Shown in pieces: positions 1-7,411 of a stretch of DNA of 64,000 nt (position 1 is its first letter; each line of letters starts with the position of its first letter). Under the pieces are notes generated by a model. It saw nothing but the letters and a program-made list of their open reading frames with translations. It was not told the DNA's origin and ran no database searches. The DNA lies in assembly GCF_900188175.1 (NCBI RefSeq), contig NZ_FZOQ01000019.1, positions 1 through 64,000 of the forward strand, in the 5' to 3' direction. A program made the position numbers and the translations under genes. The DNA comes from Pontibacter ummariensis. GTDB lineage: Bacteria > Bacteroidota > Bacteroidia > Cytophagales > Hymenobacteraceae.

Positions 1-818
1 CCTCCCCTGCGACTTGGCGCGGAGCAGCCCTGCTACCTGTTTTACCTAAAAACAGAAAGAGGCGCCCAAACGGGCACCCTTTTCTCTGCAATCAATCTTT
101 TCCCTGATTGTTACTTATACAATGTTTTAACGGTGAGCCTGGCTATATAGTATGAAAACAGCCGTTGCCCTTCTAATATTTCCCTCTACGCCAACTAAGT
201 TCACGCTTCCAGCCTTTCAGTTAAAGGATGTTCCCGTACGGCGTCAGTTGGTTGTGCTAAGGAGCGCTTGACTAGGTGATCGTGAGGGTGCCTTGAAACT
301 TCCTCATCCGGTAGAGACCTACTTTAAAGAGCTGCCTTTCCGTAAGCCTGTAGCCGTTTTGCGCTTTGATTCCTAACAGGAGGCATAAAAGTAAGTAAAT
401 TATTCCCTTGCAACGGTGAGCAATGAAACCTTTTTGCTTGCATCGCGTCAACATGTAAGATTCTGGAACGCACCGAAAGTTAAGAAGTGATCGGTGCAGA
501 TATATTAAGGACATTAGCCGGGGAACTTCAAGCTCCCTTGGCTGGTGTCTTTTTTAGTTCGTGGTGTAGCCAGAGTGGGAGTTGTAGCAAAGAGGAGAGG
601 CAAAGGTTAGGCATCGCGGGCGGTGCAAAGATTAAGGGCAGTACAGCATGCTTGCCGAGACAGGCGTAAGGGATGGCCTCGTTCGTCGGGAAGTAACTAA
701 GTAAAGGAGCCTCTTGTCGCAGATGCGTGTAGCGGGTGGCGTTTGCGGTTAGGCAAAACGCCGGAGAAACACTCTCGTTAGGCGTACGTGGCTCACAGAA
801 ACAGAAAACAAGAGCGAA
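1..818. other. Non-coding stretch, no supported gene
   Basis: I see no convincing gene here; the short open frames lack family resemblance. A GC-rich hairpin at about 60-82 (GGCGCCC/GGGCACC with one mismatch) followed by TTTT resembles a rho-independent terminator on the + strand. A second small hairpin (GGCGTTT/AAACGCC) lies near 737-761. Confidence 0.5.
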
Positions 819-1460
819 ATGGAATTCAAAACGTACAGAGAAGGAAACCTTTACTGCTATCTAAGTGTGGTGCCATCCTCCTTGGTGCCCACAACTCCAG
901 GTATCTCAGCCGGTGAAGGAGGGAGAAGTGTTTTAGGAACTTCAAGCGACAGGCTTAGCAGGTACCTGAGGTGGGCTGCCGGCCTGGCTGAGGGCAAGAC
1001 CTTTTGGGCCATTATTAGGGAAACGCCCGAAAGCACACGGCAGCTAGAGCAGTTCCAGCCGGAACGAATTGCCTGGAAGTATGATGTGGTGGCAAACGAT
1101 ACGGAAGGGCTGGGAGTAGATAAAGGATTTATACCAACCGATACTCCCTATACTCCCCTGCGATACGATCAAAGCCCTGCCAGTTTGCTTTGCCAGTTGG
1201 ATGACCTGTCTCTACTTTTGAACTTACCTGAAAACGCGCTGGGTGATAAGGACGCGCATGTAAGCCTGATTTCCCTGCAACAGAATGGGCAGGGCCTTTT
1301 AGAAGCACTCCGGCAGCACAAGACCCCACAATTGCACCAAATACTGGACGAGGAAGACCTTTTCCTAGATATCAAGGTTGGGAAAGAGCAGCAATTTTAT
1401 GATTCTTTTCTAGTGAAGGCTGGTCGCGATATAGATGATGTCTTCACAGAGGAACGCTAA
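819..1460 (+). CDS. Hypothetical protein, 213 aa
   Basis: I do not recognise the family. The frame is open for 213 codons with a balanced composition, no signal peptide and no membrane segment, so a soluble cytoplasmic protein is likely. The C-terminal half is acidic and Leu-rich and predicted helical. It stands alone, about 900 bases upstream of the two-component pair on the same strand. A short frame overlaps its last 26 bases. The coding call rests on length and composition only. Confidence 0.6.
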   Translation: MEFKTYREGNLYCYLSVVPSSLVPTTPGISAGEGGRSVLGTSSDRLSRYLRWAAGLAEGKTFWAIIRETPESTRQLEQFQPERIAWKYDVVANDTEGLGVDKGFIPTDTPYTPLRYDQSPASLLCQLDDLSLLLNLPENALGDKDAHVSLISLQQNGQGLLEALRQHKTPQLHQILDEEDLFLDIKVGKEQQFYDSFLVKAGRDIDDVFTEER

Positions 1461-1719
1461 CTTATACGGAACGTCTTCTGTAGGTTTAGAAAATAGCCTT
1501 AAATTCCCATACTGTGAAGCTCGTTTGCCCCTACTCCTGCTGTCTTCCTGCCACGTACCTCCCCAAGGCAAGAACAAAGATGCATCTGCAGACTACAAAT
1601 TCAAACATAACCCTGTTGTAGCGTCATTAAGTCAAAGAACATTCGAGTTGCAAAAAATGAATAAGGAGGAAGCTGCACTACGTAGGAAATGTTACAACAC
1701 TGATGCATTTTACCGGTGA
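1435..1719 (+). CDS. Doubtful 94-aa ORF with a lipobox-like stretch
   Basis: The frame overlaps the end of the preceding gene by 26 bases. An internal hydrophobic run ending in LLLLSSC resembles a lipoprotein signal (lipobox Cys), but about 30 residues of non-signal sequence come before it. It could be a lipoprotein whose real start was lost, or a chance frame. No family is recognised. Confidence 0.2.
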   Translation: MMSSQRNANLYGTSSVGLENSLKFPYCEARLPLLLLSSCHVPPQGKNKDASADYKFKHNPVVASLSQRTFELQKMNKEEAALRRKCYNTDAFYR

Positions 1720-2353
1720 AATCGGCCATTAATGGCCTTATCCTAAACTTTTAGTCTGCTGCTGCTCAAATTCCCTATGTTACAACATCGCTTTGACTAA
1801 CCTTTTATTTTTCAAGTGCTGTTTCCATTTTCACGCTCAGTTGATGAACTGTTTATAGCACATCTATGAGAACAGCTAGTCACTATGGAAGGTGTCTGGC
1901 AAAGGAAGGCGAAGGCTACTGCTATGCAGCACCTAATATGCCTTTTACATCTATAGTTTGAAGGTTCGGCCCTGCACACTTTCCCTATCCCGGCGCTCTG
2001 CTGCATGTGCTCTACAGTCATGGTTCTTAAAGACTTAAAAACAGGGAAACATGTATGACTATCCTTCGCCTTTCACATAAGCTCTTTGGTAATCAGGACA
2101 ACTACCTTAAGCCCCCTTACTTTAGTCCAGTACTTCCTGTTCAAAGAGTGGCTTCTCTTCCTATAGCCCCTGGTTTATAAGGCGGTGCATAAGGCGCTGA
2201 AAGCCAAAACTGCACAGTTGGTCTGGGCCAAAAGCAGGAACAGGGCTTTTTCTTGGATTATTTACGTCACTGTCCTCATCCCCTTCTATACTTTTCCTGT
2301 CATGAAGAGTCAAGTACAGACCGGATGAGGCTTCTTTACGCTACTAGGCAAAC
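1720..2353. other. Intergenic region before the two-component pair
   Basis: No gene is supported. A perfect 14-bp palindrome, GGCCATTAATGGCC, lies at 1724-1737 just after the doubtful ORF. The rest probably holds the promoter of the histidine kinase gene, but I cannot place it. Confidence 0.4.
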
Positions 2354-3145
2354 ATGTTTGATGTATTACTACTCATAACTGTTGGAACCCTTCTGCTTCT
2401 ACTGCTGGTCGTGGTTGTCGCCTTTCTGGTTTTAGCATACCGGAGAAACCGCTTACTACACCACGACGAAGTGAACAGGCTTGTTCAGGCTTACCAAAAG
2501 GAATTACTCAAAGCCCGCATAGAGATGCAGGAGCAAACCTTTCTTTCCATCGCCCAGGAAATACATGACAACGTAGGCCAGGTTATGGCCCTGGTACGGC
2601 TAAACCTGAGTACGCTTCCCTATTCTGTTGGAAGTGATAACGCTATCATGCAAAGGGTAACAACCTGTAAAGAACTAGTGGACCAGGCGATAGAGGACCT
2701 CCGTAACCTCTCGAAAAGGTTAAACTGCGAATATGCTTCCAGTCAAAGTCTTCCTGAGCTCCTAAAGTTTCAGTTAGGACTAATTCATAAGACTGGTGTG
2801 ATACACACGCAGTTTGAGATGCAGGGAGAAGAAAGGGGGTTAGATCCCGAGAAGAAGCTAATTGTTTTCCGTATCGCGCAGGAAGCACTAAGCAATGTTA
2901 TGCGACACGCGGAAGCCAGCTGTGTCAAACTGCGACTGATCTATTCTTGCGAGAAAATCGTACTCAGCATCTTGGATAACGGAAAGGGCTTTTGCGCTAA
3001 AGCCCCCTCCCTTATTGGTGCGCAAACCAAAGGAACAGGGACATTCAACATGTCTTACCGTGCAAAGCTTATCGGTGCCAAGCTTCGCATAAAAGGAAGG
3101 CCGGGCGCCGGAACCCTTGTTTTCTTAGAACTCCCTATAAACTGA
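2354..3145 (+). CDS. NarL/DegS-type sensor histidine kinase, minimal form
   Basis: It autophosphorylates on His and passes the phosphate to the response regulator encoded next. One hydrophobic segment fills residues 4-28, so it is anchored in the inner membrane with almost no periplasmic part. A coiled linker leads to a HisKA_3 dimerisation domain with EIHDNVGQ (His71). The GHKL ATPase domain follows, with an N-box near residues 175-187 (AQEALSNVMRHA) and a G-box LDNGKGF near 216. At 263 aa it lacks any sensor domain, so the signal is probably sensed in the membrane or through a partner. The regulator gene starts 6 bases after its stop, so the two form an operon. Confidence 0.92.
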   Translation: MFDVLLLITVGTLLLLLLVVVVAFLVLAYRRNRLLHHDEVNRLVQAYQKELLKARIEMQEQTFLSIAQEIHDNVGQVMALVRLNLSTLPYSVGSDNAIMQRVTTCKELVDQAIEDLRNLSKRLNCEYASSQSLPELLKFQLGLIHKTGVIHTQFEMQGEERGLDPEKKLIVFRIAQEALSNVMRHAEASCVKLRLIYSCEKIVLSILDNGKGFCAKAPSLIGAQTKGTGTFNMSYRAKLIGAKLRIKGRPGAGTLVFLELPIN

Positions 3146-3151
3146 AAGCCT

Positions 3152-3817
3152 ATGCAAACAAAAAACTTAACTAAAGTAGCACTTGTTGATGACCATACGT
3201 TATTCCGAAAGGGAATCCTTGGACTAATCAATGGATTTAGAGGCTACACCACCGTACTGGAAGCAGACAATGGAAAAGAATTCACCGAAAAGCTCACAGC
3301 TGAGAACACCCCCGACATCGTACTGCTGGACATTAGCATGCCTGTCATGGATGGCTTTGAAACAGCTGCTTGGTTGCAGGAGCACTACCCTCACATCAAG
3401 ATTCTGACGCTGTCCATGAACTATAATGACGAGACAGTGCTCAGAATGCTCAAGCGCGGAGTGGACGGGTATATTCTAAAGCATGCGGAGCCCTCTGAGC
3501 TGCGTACAGCGCTGGAAGCTCTCAGAAGTAATGGCACCTATTACTCCGACAGGGTAAGCGAAATATTGAAGAATGATCTGAAAGGTATTCGGCAGAGCCA
3601 GGTAGAGCTGACGGAGCAGGAGATAGCGTTTCTGCAACTTATCAGTGAAGAGCTTCCCTATAAGACCATTTCCTCTGTTTTGGACCTCGCACCCAGGTCC
3701 GTTGACACCATAAGAGACCACCTTTTCAAAAAGCTAAAAGTTCGCACCAAGACGGGCTTGGCCATCCAGGCCTTCAAGCGAGGATTACTTAAATGCAGCT
3801 GGCAGGATGCAGATTGA
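3152..3817 (+). CDS. LuxR/NarL-family response regulator
   Basis: A DNA-binding response regulator and partner of the upstream kinase. The receiver domain (about 7-125) has the acidic pair in VDDH (residues 13-14) and the phosphoacceptor Asp60 in LLDISMP. A LuxR-type helix-turn-helix covers about 150-215 (LTEQEIAFLQLISEELPYKT and the recognition helix near RSVDTIRDHLFKKLK). Length and layout are typical of the NarL/FixJ family. The target genes cannot be read from the sequence. Confidence 0.94.
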   Translation: MQTKNLTKVALVDDHTLFRKGILGLINGFRGYTTVLEADNGKEFTEKLTAENTPDIVLLDISMPVMDGFETAAWLQEHYPHIKILTLSMNYNDETVLRMLKRGVDGYILKHAEPSELRTALEALRSNGTYYSDRVSEILKNDLKGIRQSQVELTEQEIAFLQLISEELPYKTISSVLDLAPRSVDTIRDHLFKKLKVRTKTGLAIQAFKRGLLKCSWQDAD

Positions 3818-3849
3818 CAGTTATGAGCTGGTGGCGCCTGCCCCCAAGA

Positions 3850-3884
3850 AATGTTCCTGAGCCCGCGTTGGGATCAGGAACATT
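3850..3884 (+). terminator. Strong hairpin after the two-component operon
   Basis: An 11-bp perfect inverted repeat AATGTTCCTGA / TCAGGAACATT with a 13-base loop lies 33 bases after the regulator stop. There is no T-tract, so it may be a processing or stability element rather than a classical terminator. Its outer sequence is shared with the hairpin at 22812-22894. Confidence 0.5.
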
Positions 3885-3978
3885 GCCTGCTGATTTTAAG
3901 GCAAGGGCAGCTTATGTATCAAGTTTGTTCGGTACTGAGTGAGGTTGCGCCTGAACTCTGGTGCTCACCCGGTCTGGC

Positions 3979-4596
3979 TCAAATTTTGAACTGTCTTGTG
4001 ACTGTAGGTTTGATTTGCTCGACGGCCCCCTGCAGCAGCGTGTAGAAAGGCGGGGGCTCTTTTCTTCCTGCTGCGAATGAATCGTGCTCGGCCTTGCTGT
4101 AGCTTTGGGCGCTTACTTTAAGCCAGTCCACGCTGTACCCGGCTTGGCGGGACAAAAGGGAGAACAGAATCTTTAGGGTCCTGGTGTTCCCCTCCCGGAA
4201 AGGGTGTATGGCGTTTAACTCTTCCAGGAAATAGGCCGCTCTGCGCAGGAAGCTTTCTTTATCCAGCCCTTTCAGGTAGTGCTCATCCTTCAGCTGACCT
4301 AAAAGCTGGTTTCCGTAGGGTACAATAACGTTTGGGGTTGCGTGGTACGCGTTCCCCTTGGATATCTTGACACTTCGGATCTCACCTGCCCAAGGATAGA
4401 CGGTACCAAATGTTTCTCTATGGATGCGCTGCCAGAGCTCAAGGTTAATGACGGGTTGCTTCGGGAGTTTTGCCGAGAGCACGTTGACGTTAATCCTCCA
4501 ATGGTTCAGCTCCACGAAGGACAGCTTCTCTTTGTCTCGGATATCAAACCTGTTAATCAGAACATCGGTGTCAGGATAGCAGTAAACGTCATTCAT
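3979..4596 (-). CDS. Fic-domain toxin (AMPylase)
   Basis: Fic enzymes transfer AMP from ATP to Ser/Thr/Tyr hydroxyls of target proteins and often act as toxins. The signature HPFREGNTRT begins at His131, the catalytic base. The family consensus is HPFxxGNGRTxR; here Thr replaces the second Gly and Lys stands for the last Arg, a variant that occurs in the VbhT-like group. A flap-like strand around residues 70-95 precedes it. At 205 aa it is a Fic core with no appended domain. Its start overlaps the stop of the upstream gene (TAATG), which encodes a VbhA-like antitoxin, so it is a class I Fic toxin-antitoxin pair. Confidence 0.88.
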   Translation of the reverse strand: MNDVYCYPDTDVLINRFDIRDKEKLSFVELNHWRINVNVLSAKLPKQPVINLELWQRIHRETFGTVYPWAGEIRSVKISKGNAYHATPNVIVPYGNQLLGQLKDEHYLKGLDKESFLRRAAYFLEELNAIHPFREGNTRTLKILFSLLSRQAGYSVDWLKVSAQSYSKAEHDSFAAGRKEPPPFYTLLQGAVEQIKPTVTRQFKI

Positions 4597-5009
4597 TACA
4601 GGTACATGAGATTAAACAGCTCCAGTTGCTCCTCGGCAGTGATCTTGCCTTGTACGTAGAGTTTGTCCAGCTCGGCGGTGAATTCTGTAGGCTCCCATCC
4701 CTCACAGGCCGCGATATGGTTGGCCTGTTGAACCTGTCTGCTCCGCCCCATCTCTTCCTCCATGGGTACGACGCGGCCTCTTTTTCGGTAATCCTCCAGC
4801 AGCCCCTTTACTAAATGTACCCTGTCCGCCTGTCGCAGTCTCTCCAGGTTTTTCTGCAGGCCATTGAGGTACTCTAAAACTGTTTCGTAACCCTGCCTGT
4901 TGACAGCCTCAAACGCCTGTTTCACATACAGGTCGTCGGCGTTAGTAACCTGAAAATTTTCAATAGTGATTATGGTTCCGTCTTTTAAAGTTGCTTCTAG
5001 CCTGATCAT
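4596..5009 (-). CDS. VbhA-like antitoxin of the Fic toxin
   Basis: A small protein upstream of and overlapping the Fic gene. The C-terminal part carries CEGWEP followed by GKITAEEQ, matching the layout of VbhA-type Fic inhibitors, which insert a Glu into the ATP site. The family motif (S/T)xxxE(G/N) is only half kept: EG is present, but the Ser/Thr position is Ile. I chose the internal ATG at 5009, giving 137 aa. The longer frame, open to 5126, adds a basic region unlike the family. The N-terminal 60 residues are of unknown function. Confidence 0.7.
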   Translation of the reverse strand: MIRLEATLKDGTIITIENFQVTNADDLYVKQAFEAVNRQGYETVLEYLNGLQKNLERLRQADRVHLVKGLLEDYRKRGRVVPMEEEMGRSRQVQQANHIAACEGWEPTEFTAELDKLYVQGKITAEEQLELFNLMYL

Positions 5010-5420
5010 GTTCTTTCTACGTTCACTCCTTAATAAAAATAACGAAATAAACTTTCTTCCCCAAGCAATCCTGCTAGTACATCTGCTGGATAAATGAGAC
5101 ACAAGTAGCCTGTCTGAAGAAGACACAGGCTACACCGGGCTGCTAGTAGATACAGGAGCGCAGCCCTCTCCAAAACTGTTTGCTGACTAACTATGTGCTC
5201 TCGCCGCTAGCTTCGGAGCCCTTGCTTGTGCGGCCAGTTCTGTTATAGCACTGGAGCTAAACCAGAGGCTGGTTGTCACTTGTTGACTAAAACCACCCAC
5301 ATGATAGAAACGTATAATTAGTACATACTGTGTATGAGTTTTGTACAGACAGGTGACGAGCCTGAATCAAGCTTGTAGAAGCTTGCGGAAGCTAGTTCCG
5401 AGTGTTTGTTCAAGACGGAA

Positions 5421-5453
5421 AAGCCTGTTATAGTGAACATAGCAGGCTTTTTT
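5421..5453 (+). terminator. Rho-independent terminator
   Basis: The stem AAGCCTGTTATA / CATAGCAGGCTT pairs over about 12 positions with G-T wobbles and is followed by a T-run (TTTTTT). No gene on the + strand lies directly upstream, so it may end a small untranslated RNA from about 5340-5420 or serve the minus strand. Confidence 0.55.
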
Positions 5454-5853
5454 GTGTCTCGTGTCCCACTCCTCCTTGAAGTATGTACTAAGGCTGATCT
5501 CTCCAGTAACTTTAGGGGAAAGCAATGGTTAGAATTTAGTCATTAGAACAGATAATTCTAGCAGGTATTGCCAGCGGTTTTCTATCCTTTGGTTGTTGAT
5601 TTACACTTATTCCTCCTCTTCTGTTTGCCTGCATGGCCTACCTGATTTATCTCCCCCGTTGGTCGGAACCTGCAAAGATTTAAGAGCCGGTTTTGGCTTC
5701 TCACGATTTAAGTTCTGGCTATGTATAGTGAGATGAGTAGCCGGGGCAATAGAGGCACTGATACAAATGGAGTTTAAGGTTACCGGCATACCTACGCGCA
5801 GATCTTTACCTACGGCAGAACGTCGACAAGATGCCTATATGTTAATTCCTTAT

Positions 5854-5882
5854 AATTTACCTTATGTTAAATAAGGTAAATT
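5854..5882. repeat. Perfect 12-bp inverted repeat
   Basis: AATTTACCTTAT and ATAAGGTAAATT flank a 5-base spacer (GTTAA). It is AT-rich, symmetric and placed upstream of the CBASS genes, so it could be an operator. No adjacent regulator gene is evident. Confidence 0.5.
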
Positions 5883-6224
5883 GTCATGTACTGCTGACAG
5901 GTACTAACGATTGAGGAATGGAGCCTGCCAAGAACTGACAGAAAGGCGTGATTTATATTTAATATATACTTTTTCTTTTATTATACAAATAAAAGATTGT
6001 AAATATTTAATATTATACAAGATGGCAAAGTGTACCAGAAAAATCTGGTCAAATAATTGATTCCACTAATCTAAATGGTAGATACGTAAAGCATACCATT
6101 AGGTTATATAATATTATTATCTTCTTTTTCCCGAGTGCAAAGGTAGTAAAATATATTAATCTGCAAATGCTTTCGGCAGGAAATCAGCTCACCTGCTTTG
6201 TTGAGATGAGGTAAACTTTTAGCC

Positions 6225-6362
6225 ATGAGTAAAGAAACAAGCAGAAAAGCTGCTTCTGCTGCATCTAAAGTTTTGAGAGACGGACGTACTAGTGCGGCAA
6301 GCAAGACAGCTGCAGGAAGCGCTCTTTCTCAAAGAGAGAGCAAAGGCGGCAAGAAGAAGTAA
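6225..6362 (+). CDS. Small Ala/Ser/Lys-rich protein, 45 aa
   Basis: ATG to TAA gives 45 residues, starting MSKETSRKAASAASKVLRDG and ending in GGKKK. It is strongly basic, low in hydrophobic residues and has repeated AASK/TAAGSALSQ segments. I recognise the pattern of a common family of tiny basic proteins in bacteria whose function I do not know. It lies 89 bases before the CD-NTase gene but is separated from it by a strong terminator hairpin, so it is probably a separate transcription unit. Confidence 0.65.
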   Translation: MSKETSRKAASAASKVLRDGRTSAASKTAAGSALSQRESKGGKKK

Positions 6363-6395
6363 GTAGCACATTAGTGCACTTATGAGAATGTAAAT

Positions 6396-6430
6396 AACTG
6401 GGCAGAGCAAAATTCTGCCCAGTTATCTTT
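6396..6430 (+). terminator. Terminator between the small basic gene and the CBASS operon
   Basis: A perfect 11-bp stem AACTGGGCAGA / TCTGCCCAGTT with a 7-base loop is followed by ATCTTTTATT. It ends 22 bases before the CD-NTase start and isolates that operon from the gene upstream, or acts as an attenuator. Confidence 0.75.
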
Positions 6431-6451
6431 TATTACCTTATTGATTATTCC

Positions 6452-7411
6452 ATGTCCACATACAAGAACAACCACCTCCAGTTCGTGCTCGACACGCACA
6501 ACATTAACCGAGAAGAAGAGAAAGACCTCTTAGATAAATATAAAACTAAGCGGGACAAAGTTAAAGATGCTCTTTGTGAAGAGTATGGCAGTGATATAGT
6601 GAAGATCATCAATTCTGGGTCTTACAGTAAGTTCACAGCAATAAACACAAAGTTTGATCTGGATCTGTGTGTGCATTTTAAGAGAGAAAAGTTTAAAACC
6701 CTCAAAGAGATGCACGATTCAGTATATGAGTTCCTAAAGAAAGAGTACAAGAAAACCGATGATGACCTAGTAAAGGTCAGAAAGCAAAAAGTATCGGTTG
6801 GGTTAAAGTTTAACGTAGATGGAGATGATGTGCTTTTTGATGTCACACCTGGGCGGAAGCTGGCTTCAGACTCCAATTCTGATGAAAATGACATAAAACT
6901 CTATTTGAATATAGAGGATGACCCAACTTCCAAAAAAACAAACATTCATAAGCAACTGGAAAAAATCAGAGGTAGGACTAATGAAAGGGAGACTATAAAA
7001 CTAATCAAGGTGTGGAAGTTCAACCACGACCATGACCTAAAATCCTTCCTGGTGGAGCTATTGACCATGGAAGCTTTCGATCAGGCGGAAGATGTGCCAA
7101 GAGGGCTCTGGGCCAGGCTAAAAATGTCCTTAGAATTCATTAGGGACAATATCAAAACAATCTCGCTTAAGGATCCTGGTAACAGCAACAATAATGTGGC
7201 AGATAGCTTAACTTCAGAGAGAAAAGATGAGCTGCACGAAGAGATTGAGGAAATGCTGGAGAAGATCGAGAAGGATGAAAAGAAAATAGAATATTACTTC
7301 CCGGCTAACCCTAAATACCCAAAAGAGGAAGAGAAAAAGAGCAGTAGCAACTCCCAGTACGAGAGAAAAAGTGAAGCTACTACGAAGTTACCCCCTACAT
7401 CTTATGCATAA
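6452..7411 (+). CDS. CD-NTase (cGAS/DncV-like nucleotidyltransferase) of CBASS
   Basis: CD-NTases make cyclic oligonucleotides on phage infection to switch on a cell-killing effector. The polymerase-beta-type active site is present: GSYSKFT (Gly56-Ser57), DLDL (Asp69 and Asp71) and the third carboxylate Asp130 in LFDVTPGR. At 319 aa the length fits. The C-terminus is a long acidic and then disordered tail ending ...PTSYA; in type II CBASS the CD-NTase C-terminus is the group conjugated by the E1/E2 protein, and a small last residue suits this. It overlaps the next gene by 8 bases (ATGCATAA), so translation is coupled. The nucleotide product cannot be told from sequence. Confidence 0.88.
   Translation: MSTYKNNHLQFVLDTHNINREEEKDLLDKYKTKRDKVKDALCEEYGSDIVKIINSGSYSKFTAINTKFDLDLCVHFKREKFKTLKEMHDSVYEFLKKEYKKTDDDLVKVRKQKVSVGLKFNVDGDDVLFDVTPGRKLASDSNSDENDIKLYLNIEDDPTSKKTNIHKQLEKIRGRTNERETIKLIKVWKFNHDHDLKSFLVELLTMEAFDQAEDVPRGLWARLKMSLEFIRDNIKTISLKDPGNSNNNVADSLTSERKDELHEEIEEMLEKIEKDEKKIEYYFPANPKYPKEEEKKSSSNSQYERKSEATTKLPPTSYA

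Larger units (their letters stand above)
5010..6224. other. 1.2-kb intergenic region upstream of the CBASS island
   Basis: No gene is supported. It holds a terminator-like hairpin (5421-5453) and a perfect inverted repeat (5854-5882). AT content rises after about 5840, consistent with the left edge of a transferred defence island. Promoters for the island presumably lie in 5900-6220. Confidence 0.5.

Noticed and set aside
487-669. 60-codon frame on the + strand near the window start
   Set aside because: Short, no family features, low-complexity composition; no supporting context.
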